Counted from the first letter of the stretch, positions 11,812 to 24,528 are shown. The stretch: 64,000 bases of DNA from Timema cristinae (GCA_039000515.1 JBCFYV010000012.1:6058137-6122136); one strand, 5' to 3'. The notes: generated by a model not told the origin, from the sequence alone. Made by a program: numbers and translations.

Positions 11812-12017
11812 CTCCCCCACCTCGACATGCTGGACCCGCGAACAGCCACAACGCCACTAAGGGGCGTGTCTCTGATGTCGTATATCAGCGGGGTCATGTA
11901 CGTAACACAAGTTTACAGTTAAAGAGCGATAAAGAATATGAAGGACCATCTCGGACTAGGGTGGACCCCAACATTCCAGCCATAATTACACCATCTCTTA
12001 CCATCACTTGGTTTTGA
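11812..12017 (+). CDS. candidate terminal exon, unknown product
   Basis: A good-looking splice acceptor (TTGTATTTTTCAG) ends at 11811 and is followed by an open frame of about 68 codons ending in TGA at 12015-12017. Local base composition is clearly more GC-rich than the surroundings. The peptide (contains PPPRHAGPANSHN and RTRVDPNIPAIITPS) matches nothing I recognise. A second frame is also open for about 35 codons, so even the reading frame is uncertain. No partner exon is identified. Confidence 0.22.
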
Positions 12018-12299
12018 TGAAGCGTGAGAACCAGACAGAGGTGGATATCAGTTCACTTTAGAAATAAAAAGAAAATAAGTTTCATCTTGGCTTTTTTTTT
12101 ATCGAGTTCCATAAAAGGAAATGAATTTGTTAGAGGGCTGGTTTGTTTGTTTTGTTCATCTTGTAAGCTGTTTGTATCCTGTGGTAGAAACGTTGTACAG
12201 TGATACTAGGTAGGACAAGCAGGGCCTTCCAAGTGTAGGACAGGATTTTATCAAGTCCTGTCTGCTTTAAAAATAGTAATTATATGTCCGCTTCGGTTG

Positions 12300-12535
12300 C
12301 CAAAGTGTCTGAGGTGCTACTCTCGCAGTAGACTCAACTGCCGATGACGGGAAGATCAAGGTTCGAATCTCAGTTAGGTGTAACCAGTTTTTTATACAAA
12401 ATTATTTTTATCCTTCCCTTCACGCAAATGCGGGAAAATTTCATCTTAGTATAACCTTTTAATTCATAGAACCATCAGCTTAATCATTACATAAACGTAT
12501 AAAAAACCGATCGGGTAGTAAGACGCGGTGCTAAG
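12300..12535 (+). repeat. tRNA-derived SINE (major family)
   Basis: A tRNA-like head with B box GGTTCGAATCTC is followed by a body motif CACGCAAATGCGGGAAAATTT and an end motif CGGGTAGTAAGACGCGGTGC. The head, the CGCAAATG body block and the end motif recur at many sites in the window, for example 12593, 27640, 33500, 34040, 36000, 36295 and 63215. Confidence 0.65.
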
Positions 12536-12592
12536 GGAAAAAAAAAGGATTTATAGATAGCTTTCAGTGGGGTGGAGTGTCATTTATTTAGC

Positions 12593-12800
12593 ACCACGTC
12601 TTACTACCCATTCGGGTTATACGCTTAAGTACTAATTACGCTAATGAATTAGGGATTAGGAAGGTTGAATTTAGAGGAAGTGAACCCACATTTGCGTGGA
12701 AAACCATTTAGGAAAAACACTCCCAGTTCACCCGATCGAGATTCGAACCTCGATCTCCCCGTTCTCAGCAGTCTAGCCCACCCAGTAATACAATTGATGG
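12593..12800 (-). repeat. tRNA-derived SINE, tail-to-tail with 12300-12535
   Basis: Starts at its 3' end with GCACCACGTCTTACTACCC and continues with a body containing CCACATTTGCGTGG and AACCATTTAGGAAAAAC. The tRNA-like head then follows with GAGATTCGAACCTCGATCTC, read on the minus strand. This is a full copy of the same family in opposite orientation, 58 bp away. Confidence 0.65.
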
Positions 12801-12859
12801 AAAGTTACATTTGCAGATCATGTGACTTTATGTATACATTCTATGAACATTAGTTTAGT

Positions 12860-14700
12860 AGCTTTTATAACAGTCCCAAAAAATTCCTTGCTATCTAAAT
12901 ACTGTAAGTCATTTATTTTACTTCGAAAATGTATTTTATTCTATACCTGATTAATGAGTGTTTTACTGAATGATAACATATTATAACAGGCAGATTTTGA
13001 ACCAACTCTGCTTACCCTAGCAACACTCCTTTAGACGTATCGGTAACTTTGTGGACAAATAAACCAAACCATGGTGTTACACTAAAATGTGTTTGGAATA
13101 TTTTGTCCGAACCGATTTTTCCCCCACAGGTTAACATTAAAATTTGAGTCAAATTCAATATAACCTTTGAGACTGATAGTTTGCATCAAATTAGCCTTGG
13201 TTTAACTTAAAACATAACAATTTTGTTTAAATATTGTGACGTTATTTTCCACCTTAACATGTTTTCCCTATATTTTCTACTTTTTGTGAATAGTTTCCAA
13301 TTTATTTTCGTGTGAAATTAAGCACTTCAAAGTTCAGCCACTGTATTGCCGGCCTGACAAATAAAACTATTTATATCCATTCAATAAATAAAAGGACGCA
13401 AGGAACCACCTATAACATTGTTTTAATAATTTAAATACGGAATTTTGACTTGAGCACTTACCTTTTATTAAACATATTAATTATCCTTCTAAGAAGTTAG
13501 TTGACTCTTCTGTTATTTATTTTTCAATGTCGGCCATGATTTATTTCAACGCACGCGCAGATCTGTCAACCGAGTGGGGGTCTCGTGATTGTAAAAGAAG
13601 CAAAAGAGGAAAGATGTAAATAACTCCACACTAGCAGACTTTTCAATTCTGACAGAAATAAACATTTAATTTTTTGAGAAAAATATTGTTCATATTCATT
13701 GGCATATATTTCAATATTTATATTAAACCTGCATTGTATTTGCTTTTTATCCTTAATCCATGGCCAACATTTTATATTTTTGGTTTAATATATTAGTTTT
13801 CTGTTAGGACTTGGAAGTAAAAAATAGAACATTTTAAAATTTTATTTTGGAAGACTTTCTGGAGGAGACTGGGTCTTCTTCCTCGGTGTTGGTCTAACAT
13901 GGAGCCAAATCTGTGGAGCTCTTAATTTAATTTATTTTTAAAGTAAGTTAATGGTTATAAAGTAAAGTGAAGGTAGCAAATGGAAAGCTAAGTGTGTGAC
14001 CAAGAACTAGATTGTTTATTTTTTTAAGAATTGTGGACGATTTTACATTACTAAAGTGAAACAAATTTCTCAAGTTGGTGTTGTTTCAGCATGTACTAAT
14101 TCATTGGTAAGGTCAAGCCATCTCTTAAACTTTAAATATATATTTTTTTTATCTTTTATCAAAAATCAGAATTCATGTAAGAACTTCCAGCAAGACTATC
14201 TAATTCAGAGAATTAATTAATATTTTGTTTTATGTCTATATATTAATTTTATTGACTTTTTTTTCTCTTTTTGTTTCAGCAATACTATTTTATTTTGTCA
14301 AATTAGAATTATAACTATCCTGAATTCCATAGGTAGGATTGGGACGTGATTAAAAAGGAAACAATAATTAACCCATAAAAGTTCCAATAATTGTTATTTT
14401 TATTGTAGTCTAAATTACATTTTATTTCAACAATCCATTTTTTATTTAAATTGCTCATGTTTGATTTTAAGTATTCCCCAGTGGTCTCGAGTATTGAGAG
14501 TCGTCGTGCGACTGTCTGAATTAGCTGAGGTAAATGTTTAATTATTATTTTTTTCTCCTAGATCCAAGGAGTGGCGCCCAACAATAGCACAATGTTTATA
14601 CATCTTGATTTAACTGTTGTTATGTAAACAAGATTTAGAAGACACTGATACTAGACACAGAAAACTATAATTTATATAATATATTTTTTTAAATGAAATA
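12860..14700. other. non-coding, unassigned
   Basis: AT-rich sequence with no sustained reading frame. At 14572-14582 there is TGGCGCCCAAC, identical to the start of a lysine-tRNA primer-binding site. I find no flanking LTR boundary and no gag/pol, so I do not call a retroelement. Confidence 0.35.
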
Positions 14701-14702
14701 CC

Positions 14703-14730
14703 ACTATATATATATATATATATATATATT
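14703..14730. repeat. (TA)n microsatellite
   Basis: An alternating TA run of about 28 bp. Confidence 0.9.
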
Positions 14731-14899
14731 TGTTACATTATAAAAATAATTAAACTAGTATTAGACAGAAGAAAAATCATCTAGCCAAATTTTCATGCTC
14801 ATCCAAACACAAGTGTTTATTTTAAACACATGTATACAGAAGCTCTGTGAGTTTTGTGCAAGTTCATTTATTTTGAGCTTAGTCCTCAAATTAAGAGTA

Positions 14900-15440
14900 G
14901 TTTAGTGGTAAGGGATTTTTTTAAATTTGGAGAATTTTTGAAAATCGTTTTAACAATTTTGTTTAAAATGTATATCTGGGGAATGTTTGACAAGACACAA
15001 TTGTATACTTGTTATGAAAGGAAAATTCATTTAAGGGAGGTTTACTGATATAGAATTAAAAAATTTGATTACTCTTAGAAATGGCTTTAGCGATTTGGTT
15101 CAAAATGGGAATATGTTTAGTTTTTTACATTGTAATAATTACATATATTTATATGTTTTTCTTAAAATCCCTTTACTAGTAGACCCAGTTAACTGATTTT
15201 TTTAATGGCACTTTTTTGAAAATAGCGCTAATGGTTTTGTTAAAAATTTGTATTTGAAGACTATTTTAAATTATAAATAATGTTTGTAGGTAGTTATAAA
15301 ATAAAGTAATTTAAGAATAGTTTACTTGTGAGAAATTTAAGAAAATGCTAAGTATTTTAGAATGGTCCTTAAGTTTGAGTTTAAAATAGTTATCTGGTAA
15401 TAGTTTTTCATGTTAAATAAGAATATTTTCACATTTGTAA
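14900..15440 (-). repeat. degenerate ~140-bp tandem satellite, array 3 (inverted)
   Basis: Reverse-complement monomer cores appear near 14940 (AAAATCGTTTTAACAATTTT), 15095 (GGCTTTAGCGATTTGGTTC), 15220 (GCGCTAATGGTTTTGTTAA) and 15360. The spacing is about 125-150 bp. The second core is nearly the exact complement of the one at 3870. These are four degenerate monomers in the orientation opposite to 3340-4340. Confidence 0.5.
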
Positions 15441-15637
15441 ATCATTTAAGAAAGTCAGTATCGCCTCTAAAGAGACGCGTATTAATCACAACTTGTGAAT
15501 GTGTGGAGTGCCAGGCCTTCACCGTAGTTGGGATTACACGTTAAATTGTAGGTCTTCCATTTCATCTCACAATCATCCTACCATTACAAATAAGCGTAAG
15601 TGTGTATAACCTGAACATGTAATAAGCTTGGGTGCTA

Positions 15638-15668
15638 ATAATAATAATAATAATATAATAATAATAAT
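15638..15668. repeat. (AAT)n microsatellite
   Basis: A short AAT trinucleotide run with one phase shift. Confidence 0.9.
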
Positions 15669-16516
15669 GTATGCACAATTGCCATACAATTTATATTTTG
15701 GAGATATTGGAATCCTTATCTTAATAGCGTTCATACATTTAACAACAATCGTAAATTATTTATAAAGTGCGGCCTTGCAATTAAAAATTTAATAACTTTA
15801 GTATAAATTCTCTAATTATGTTATTTATTTATAAAAAAAAATAGGTTTTGTAGAATTTTTTCAATTGCTGTTGAAAGAAATCGTCATTTTATAAAATCCC
15901 TTTTACTTCAAGTATTTTTGAAATTTGGATATTGTGGGCACATCCTTGGCATCCACAACCCACCAGTACGGCTGCAAACTTATCTTAATAATGAATTTAA
16001 ACCAAATAAAACTCCTGTAGAATGGACTGTAAAATATTTATTTAGCTAACAAAGCTCGTTAATACACCCCGTAGTGGTGGTCATGATGCCCAAGGAGTGA
16101 CATTGCGCAGGGTCAGTGATGAGAGAGTTGGCAAAGTTCAAATTATGAACGGTTGCATCTGGGGAAGTTTCCTGTTTATGATTTTATGATGCTCCTTCTT
16201 TGCCAGTATGAGTACATTTCCTCTAATCTAACCCTGTACTTACCCTTCAGATCTAGTCACTTGTAGAGTCTTTTTAACTACAGCCTTATCACATATCACT
16301 AGAATCCGAGGCCGACCGTGATTTTACTCAAAAACGAAAGGAGAAACCAAAGTGTTAACGTGCCCCCTAAACCTTGTTCATGACGGCCAATCAAGTACTT
16401 AGGTGTAAATGGCTCTACAAGTATTTCGAGCCACATCCAAATATACTGTCACTGTTCTAATATAGCCGAGCTATGTAAAGTACCAATGTGTCACTTTCCA
16501 TTGCTTTATGAGCAGG
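15669..16516. other. non-coding, unassigned
   Basis: No sustained reading frame. This is the left flank of the hAT element at 16525. Confidence 0.4.
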
Positions 16517-18950
16517 TTCTATACCAGTGATCTTCAACAATTTTTAAATCAAGGGCCACTTTTTCCCCGGCCAAAGTGTTGCGGGCCACACCTTACATAA
16601 ACCATGTCACACACAATCTAATATTCCAATTTCATGTTTGTACAGTTGTATTCAATGTAAATTGGCCATACTGTTAAAATAACCTAAAATCTAAAACGAA
16701 TCATAGTAAAAATGTGAAAATTAAAGTTCAAAACTAAGTTTATTTAATAGAAAATAAATTTTTACCCATATAAAAAGGTGTTGTTAAAATGTTTTCGGGT
16801 CTAATTTTAATGAGACACTTGGCACTGCTTTTTATTAACTAATTTTTCAATATTGGCTTTAATGCTAGATGTACTAATTCGAAGGGCGCTTTCTAAGTGG
16901 GCGTCAGTCAGTCGGTTCCTCAATTTAGACTTCACAATGTTCATCCTTGAGAAAAGTTGTTCACAGCTGTGGTACTACCAAAGAGTGATGCTGTTTGTAG
17001 AGCATGAGTTCGGCGATTTGGAAATTGTTTTTCTTCAACATATTTTGAGTAAAATGTCAAAAGATCTACATTCATATATTTATCTTTTAAATCTGTATTA
17101 CACTGCAACTCTATAAGATCCATTTGCACATTGCTCGGCATGTCCTCAACATCAACACTAAATGGAGAGGAAAATATGTTGAACAATTTTTCATTGGATT
17201 TGAAATCTTGGAAACGCGTATCAAAATCAGACCTTAGATCTCTGAGTGCGGTAATGTATTTTTCATTATGAAATTCACATTGGGATAATGTTAAAAAGTG
17301 TGTTAATTCACCTTTTTGTAGTTGAACTTCCCACAGACGAAGTTTGTTTTCAAATGCCTTCACTTGGTCAAAGAGGTTATGTATCAAACTGTTCTTACCT
17401 TGTAGTCGTATGTTAAGGTCGTTTAGGTGCATAGAGATATCAGTAAGATATGTAAAATTAGCCATCCAATCAGGGTCGTTGAACTGATGGACAGGCTTGC
17501 CCTTACTTGCCATGAATTCATAAATTTCTTCTAGCAGGTCAGTACCTTATACCTCTACTGAGCCAGCGAACCTCTGTGTAATAGAGTACATCACCATATT
17601 CTGAGTCCATATCCTTAAGGAATGTATTAAATTCTGTGGTTCAATCCTTGGGATCTGATAAAGTTCACTATTTTTGTTATATCTTTCATAACATCTTTGA
17701 AACACACACTTTTAGCGCACAAGTTTTCTTGGTGTATAATGCAATGATATTGTATGAAGTTGCCATTTTGACATGTAGCAGTACTAGCTTTTTTTCGTAT
17801 TAGTGCTAGAACACCTTCATTTTCCCCTACCATTGCAGGAGCTCCGTCAGTAACTACTCCGGAGAGATTGCTCAACTGCAGAGTGTATCGCTCCAAAGTT
17901 AAAGAGACCGCATTAAAAATATCACTGCCTTTAGTAGTCCCACTCATTGGAAAAAGAGCGGCCATTTCTTCTGTTATGGTAAAGTCATTGTGAATTCCCC
18001 TGATAAAAATAGCCAACTGGGCAGTGTCTGTAATGTCAGTACTCTAATCAAGGGCCACTGAAAAAAAGCACAAACTGAGAAGCACGTACTTAAAGTGTAT
18101 TCTCAATATCGCTCGCTAATTCTTCAATCCTTCTGGCCATAGTTACTCCTGACAAAATAACTTTTGAAAAAAATGTTTTTGATATGGACACTTCAGTTGC
18201 CGAATCCATACACTTCTTTACAAATTCGCCATATGTAAATGGCTTTGATTTCAAAGCTATTTTCTCAGATATAATATAACTTGCCCTAACACTTAATTCA
18301 CTTTCAAAATTTTGCTTCTTAAATGACGTTTGTTGACAATGTAGTTTTTTCTTCAAATCGGCCACTTTATCTGATCTCACTTGCCCTTTAAATAAATCTA
18401 TTTTAGATGAGTGCTTCGAGTTGTAGTGACACTTTAAATTGTATTCTTTCAACACCGCTACTGTGTCATTACAAAGCAAACAAACTGGTTTCTCTTTAAT
18501 ATTTACAAAAAAATACAAGTCCGTCCACTTCGCATTGAACACCCTCCCCTCTTCCCTAATTTTTCGTTTTTTTCTTGTGCTTGCAGCCATGGTTAAAAAA
18601 CTGAATACAAAAAGTAATATACCAAACAAAGTACAAACAACACCACACCACAAAAGACTGACGCGTACTGAGAGAGGAGGGAGTGAGGGTAGCTGGAAGT
18701 CAGCCAGATGTTTGACCTTGAGTTTCAGTGTTGTCACGTGTTGCATAAGTATCACGACTATTCCCAGTTAGAGGATTTGGGTCTCAGTGTTGCCACATGC
18801 TGCATAAGCATCGCGAAAATTCCCAGATTAGAGTTTTAGTCCTAAAAAAAATCTTATAGAATTTTCAAACAGAAAAATTGGTCTGTGGGCCGCATAAAAT
18901 TACTCGGCGGGCTGCAAGTGGCCCACGGGTTGAAGACCACTGTTCTATAC
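16517..18950 (-). mobile_element. hAT DNA transposon with 8-bp target duplications
   Basis: The element spans 16525-18942. Its ends are CAGTGATCTTCAAC (left) and, on the other strand, CAGTGGTCTTCAACCCG (right), which form the terminal inverted repeats. The 8-bp direct repeat TTCTATAC lies immediately outside both ends (16517-16524 and 18943-18950), the target-site size expected of hAT elements. Further inside, both ends carry GGGCCAC-type subterminal sequence. The only gene inside is the broken minus-strand transposase. Confidence 0.9.
16807..18590 (-). pseudogene. hAT transposase (GTF2IRD2/ZBED-like), decayed
   Basis: The start ATG at 18590 gives MAASTRKKRKIREEG, a basic N-terminus, followed by a BED-like zinc-binding segment (CLLCND ... 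LKCHYNSKH). The catalytic-core neighbourhood follows. The motif normally read as DESTD has a TAG in place of the Glu codon near 18050, so translation would stop at the active site. Further on are VVTDGAPAMVG, the YHCIIHQE block, a VRWLSRG-type motif near 17560, and an LFGSTTAVNNFS-type dimerisation region. The frame changes near 17630, 17520 and 16950. After the last change the C-terminal RNRLTDAHLESALRIST is still readable, ending at a TAA at 16807-16809. Nearly full length, but clearly non-functional. Confidence 0.85.
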
Positions 18951-19739
18951 ACAATAAAATACCTTTTGAAGAAAAGGGCGTCACGTTTTCATGATGCAAA
19001 TGTTCTTAAAAGATACTATAGTAGGATGTTAGCTGGAAAAAACAATTTAGAACCTACAATTTTCTTATAATTAACAATAACAACACCAATAAAAAGTGTT
19101 TTTCCTGATTTGTTTCCCAATATTATTATATTATATTACAATATATTTTCTTTTCCATTTTACCTTTGGTGATAAAGGATCAAACCCCTTAGTTCAGTTG
19201 ATAAAGCTTCTCTATCCATGTGTTGACATGTGTCTGGATTTAAAAAGACCCTTCACATATACCAGAAAGATTGAAAAAACTAAAAATTTCAAATTTTAGA
19301 CATACCCATATTCTTTTTAGGCAAGTGGGGGGAGGGGCGGGGGGTGGGGGGGTGTGTGTGTACAGGAACTTTTAAATACAAATTCAGGGTGGGTGTTTAA
19401 TTCAAAAATTTTATATTTTTGTGATGGGTATTTTATGTTTTGTCGATTATCAATTAGTACTAGTGTGTGTTAAATACACAACTTTGACATTTTTTTATCC
19501 ATGTGAAGTTCAAACCATTGTGACTCAAAAAGTTGAATATATCTGCTCGATCAAGGTCTTTTTTGAGTTTGTAAGCCTTTCAGAATTTAAAACGTTTTGT
19601 AAAGAAGTTTATATTTGATGCACTTAAAATTCGGGCTAGTATGCAAAAACAAAGCAGTGTGGTACAGTAGTGCCTTTTAAGTGTGCTCAGGACTGCACTA
19701 CAAGTTGTGACGTTATTTCTTGTAAAAATAACTGTGGAA
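18951..19739. other. non-coding, unassigned
   Basis: Short frames only. A G-rich tract and a short GT run lie near 19325-19360. No gene or element is recognised. Confidence 0.4.
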
Positions 19740-20547
19740 CAGTGCTGGCTCATGTATAGGCACTGCAGAACTGCAGCACCCCCTATTTACACTTGATATT
19801 ATCGATAACATTTAATATAAAGAGTCCTTCTTTCTTTATTTTTTTAGTACAATATATATTCCTTAAGCTTAATGTCAGTATTTCAGTAGCCATCTCCCAG
19901 TTTATGAAAAAGATACAAACATATTTGTATGGAACTGTGTTCTTCACAGTGCCAGCGATGTTGTGTTTTACTGTTGTGCGCATGCACACATAGAGGGGGT
20001 GGGGAGGAAGGTGGAACTGCCAGGTAGAAAGAGAACTGTTGCTATCGCAGTGCCAGCTCTGGCGTGATGGTGGAAGTTTTTTTTTACTCAGCGTATGTTG
20101 TGCTTAAAAACCGTGTGCCATAGTCTTGAATGTGATAAAGTGGAGAAGAGTGTAGAATTTGATTATTATTCTAGTTCCAGCTATTCTATTTGATTCATTT
20201 TTTTTTGGTTCTTTTATTTAATAGAAAGACTAAATGCGCTTGCAGTACTTTCAATGGAGAAAAATTTCCTCAATTGTGATCCAGAGATCAAGGGGAAGTT
20301 TATTTAACTTTTTGCGCAAATTAAAACAAGAAGAATGGATTTCATTTTTAAATGAATATATCAAGCTTGAACTGTAACAATTTAAGTTAAAGTAATTAAA
20401 ATATGTGTTTTTTTTTTTAAGATTTTATCAAGTTCCTAAATAAATTATCTTTTCATACACATTTTTTTCCTCTGACACAATTTTAAAACAAAGGCTAAAA
20501 TTTTTCTGGAGCAGCACCCCACTAATTTTAGCTAAGAGCCGCCACTG
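19740..20547. mobile_element. probable non-autonomous hAT-like element (MITE)
   Basis: The left end reads CAGTGCTGGCTCATGTATAG. The right end, on the other strand, reads CAGTGGCGGCTCTTAGC. These resemble the CAGNGGCGGCTC-type ends of one hAT group. GCAGCACCCC occurs just inside both ends in direct orientation (19768 and 20510). The interior has no reading frame. The flanks share only a partial match (CTGTGG), so the target duplication is not secure and the exact ends may be off by a few bases. Confidence 0.4.
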
Positions 20548-23340
20548 TGGTGCACTCATTTAAGCAAGCTAAACACAACTACTGCTCCATTCAGCTTTGT
20601 TCTTGCATACCAGATACTTTTGAATATAAGACTTTGAATGAAAGCAATGAAACGTATAAATGAGAATTTCAAATACTTACAGACTCAAACCTATGGGAAT
20701 TATTTTAAATAAAATCGGTGCATTTCCTTCATATCAAGGGCGTGGAAAGCTAATTTTTCTGGGCAGGTTCCCCTAGGAAGTTGACATAATTTCAATATTA
20801 TTTTTATACAACAATATGTATGTGTATTCCTTAAGTAAAATATTACAGTTAATAACAGATACATTTGATTTATTTTCTCAGATACACTAAAGCATTTCAT
20901 TTAAAAAAATACCTTTTGCTCTCCGATACAATTTAGATATATCAAAAACATAATTATTTGAAATGTTGATCGGGTTAGTGTTAATATAGGTGAGTTTAAG
21001 GAAATTGTTTTGTAGGTTAATATTAAAATAATAATTAATTAGTAGTTGGCCAGTAGCCTTTAAAATCAATAGTAAAATAAAAAACACATTAACCTGTTTA
21101 AGGTTTTATATGTATACCATATATGGACCACCATTATTAGGGTTATAAAAAAATTATGAAAAAATCATGAAATGAGATTTTAGCCATTCTAGCTATTATG
21201 TTAACTTTCAAGTCATGAAAATTTGTTAACAAAGTTCATTGTGCAGGTAAAGATAGTATTTTTTATACTTTGCTCAAAATTATCTTGAATTAACAATTAC
21301 TTCACAGTGATGACTTAGAAACAAGAAAATATTAGAATTCAGGATTTAAGAAATTAAGAATAAAAATCTCAGCCTGAGGGAAAAATTAATAATTTTATCC
21401 TAGGAATTTTTGGTTATGAATGATTCTTAAAAAAAGTAATGAAATATGGTTTAAATAATTCGGTGGAACACCCTATAATCATATCTCCAAAGTTTAGAGT
21501 TCAGCCAAACCTTGTTATTAGCGGCAGACGTGTTCCCAAGAATCGCCACGGATACTGATTCTGCGTGAAAAGGGATTCTCTTAACATGTAATACCCGAAA
21601 TTTTGTATCTTAGAAAACAACAAAGGTATAAGAATAATACAAAATATGAAGCTTTGTGACTACAATGACGAAAGAGGTTGCATACAGAGCTGAGCATTAA
21701 AGGATGGAGATGAGGCAAGTTAAGAGGCGCTAAGAACATTTTAACATATGAAGGAGTTCACAGTGTCTTTAGATTTATTGATCAAAAAGTAAACCGGATA
21801 GTTTCCTTGCATTATTGCTCTAGTTTCCCTCATAAATCAAAATTAACATGCATGTGAATATGTGGATAACGACAGTGCTATAATGTGGTTTGTATATATA
21901 GGCAGTATGTGAGAACGTTAGTGGATGCTTAGTGGACCGATAGTGTGGTCTCGAGCACATTATTGGTCCAGCTTTTAATCTATGATACAAGCAAACCCAC
22001 GCTAGTGTCCACTTATATCAACTTAGTGAAGTTCTTGCATATGGCCCATATATAATTAATCATCTTTGTGCTCTCTTGTGGCATGAAAGAGTAGTAACGT
22101 CTGCCCATAGCACAATCAAGATCGGACAATTTAAGACAGCTTGCCAGATATTAAAAGAAACTTCGAACCACAAGGTTTTAAAAAAATGGAATAAAATTTA
22201 TTTTAAGAATATTTATTTTTCTTCCTAAGATAAATTAAAGCCAAGTGTAAATTACACTGCATTATATGAACACTATAACTTGAATTAATGCAAATATTTT
22301 TAAATGAAAATTTGCATTAAATATTTTTATGCATTCTTAAATTATAAACAAAATTATACAACAGAAAATATACAATTAATTTAAAAGCTGAATTGAAGTA
22401 GTTTGCTATAAAATAATTTGTGGTACCTTTAGTAACCCTTTGAAAATACTTCTATGATCAGTTTGTATCTTTGAAAGGTAGAGAAACACATAGATTATAT
22501 ATATAATTTTACTTTGCCAAGTGCTCTTGAAAGTCGCAAAGCTATGTATAGCCTAAATGCACTTTATCCTCCTTAAAAATTGACTCTGCACGGCTATGGG
22601 CGGGGGATACTGTCTCAGGGCAAGGTAGAGTAGTCCACCGATATGGACACATTCATGGACTGTTTGATAGACATACTGACTTGGGCTATAACTTTCATAA
22701 TATTTTACCAATTAACTATCTACATCACATTATATAATTCAATCTAGAATAAATCCATCAACACAAGTTTGACCGTTCTAAACACTCATACTTGACAACC
22801 CCACCATTTGGTAAGTTATTCTGACAGAAAAACATATACAGAGTAGTGAGAGATGGGCAGCCATTATTCTTTTTAACATGAGATGGTAATAAGCTATGGA
22901 CTCGTTCTTGTTAATCACAAAATGTAATGCATAGGGTCAAGATTGGAGGCAATGCTTGTTGGAAGCTCTAAGATATGCATGTGTGGCAATTTGCAACCAT
23001 TATCTAGAGGTGTGACATCATGGAAGTCTGTCCTCACTGTGATGTTATGCTGTGAAGATGTGTAACCAAGACACCAAGCACAACAAAAGTAATTTCTTTC
23101 CTTGTTGTTGGTCAATTTTATGGTCATGGTGGGGGGATGGTTTTAGAACCCTTTCTCTCCACTTGCTATTAATTCCTAACCCATTTGATTTTATCATAAT
23201 TTCAGAAATTCATAAATTGATAAAATATAACCCTTCTTTATTATGTTTTTGTTTGGGTGAAAACGTGTCTGTTTTTAAATTTAAAAATAAAAATTATAGA
23301 GATTAGAGAAATAAAAAATAATATATTTTTTATTTCATTA
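20548..23340. other. no supported gene
   Basis: Several frames of 60-85 codons occur on both strands (for example 22915-23127 minus and 23052-23306 plus). They overlap each other and carry no recognised domain. The sequence is AT-rich. A short host exon could be hidden here, but I cannot support one. Confidence 0.35.
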
Positions 23341-23351
23341 TTTTGCAGAAA

Positions 23352-23587
23352 ACGGTAACCATACACTGTTGGTAGCACCTTTAAAGAGATTGATCAGTTA
23401 CTGTTAAAAAACCCAACAGATTTGGACTTTGGCCAGCCACAAATGACTTCCTCAGTAGCATGTGGTGACACTGTTTCAACACCTCAACCTCTTCTAATGA
23501 AGAAGCGATCCCTAGCTGGTGAATTGAGTTGGTTTTTATTTGTGTACTTGTGTGTTGTCTCAACAATTTCTACTCGACATTACCCAG
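23352..23587 (+). CDS. candidate internal exon, unknown product
   Basis: A pyrimidine-rich acceptor (ATTATTTTGCAG) precedes this segment, and the sequence CCCAG|GTTGGTAT gives a possible donor near 23588. One frame is open from about 23363, reading KEIDQLLLKNPTDLDFGQPQ, a Ser/Thr/Pro-rich stretch, then the hydrophobic ELSWFLFVYLCVVSTIST. The upstream AG would put a stop in this frame, so the acceptor may instead lie near 23373. I do not recognise the peptide, and no adjoining exon is identified. Confidence 0.22.
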
Positions 23588-24528
23588 GTTGGTATACTGT
23601 TATTAACTTTTAACCATATCAGTCTAAACAGAAAAGGATTAATTTTTTTCTTAGTTATGAAAAAGGAAAGAATAATAGGTAATATTATGCTATTAAAAAA
23701 ATGCTTTTCTTTATTGTGACGAAAGCAGATTATAAAAACAGGGTTGTACTCGATATCACTATGACTAAAAACACATATTTAAAAAAAATGGAATTCTATT
23801 TCATAGCATTCCAGTGTTAGCTGAAACATTAAGAACCATTATTTAATTTTACCAATGTGTATTATGTTAAAAAGGGAAAATAAATTTTTAATACAAGAGC
23901 TTTTCAGGTAATATGATTTCTTTCCACAGAATATTTTTTTAATAGCAATACACAAGAGCATACAAAAAAAATTGTTGAAATATGTCATTAAAATGTGACA
24001 CCGTTTAAACATGAAGTACATATCATGTTTGGCTTCACTTTGGTGAAACTTTCATCATAGCACCATTACCCTTGAAAATATTCTTTAAGACCAAACTTTT
24101 TTTCCTTGGTAAAAAAACTATACATTAATGTGAATATCTCTTGTCTACTTGAACTATTTTGCCAAATATGCAACAATACAAAGATAACTAAAGACAATCA
24201 ATAGAATGTATTTATTATTAAATTTGAAAACAATGGCGAGAATTGATAATGTAAGATTTTGTATGTAATTTGATTTATTATTGCAAACTTGATATTAAAC
24301 ATCATTACTATGTACTATAAAAAGAAAATTCTAAAACTAAGTTTTATGATATTTAATAAAATATTGATATATTCTCATAAAATGTGAAATAAATACTGGG
24401 ATATTACAGAAATGTATGGTTACCCTTTGAAAATGGGGTAAAAATTGTAGTAAGAATCAAATCTTGTTGAACTCCCATCTCTTGTAGCTTGTGGCTAATG
24501 CAAATCCCCCCCTAATTTTTTGAAATGT

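Noticed and set aside
14560..14600. TGGCGCCCAAC, an 11-nt match to a lysine-tRNA primer-binding site
   Set aside because: No LTR terminus directly before it, no second LTR and no gag/pol frame within several kb. An 11-nt match alone can be chance or a long-dead remnant.
22915..23306. Frames on both strands of 70-84 codons
   Set aside because: No domain, no convincing splice context and no conservation signal visible. Expected by chance in 64 kb.
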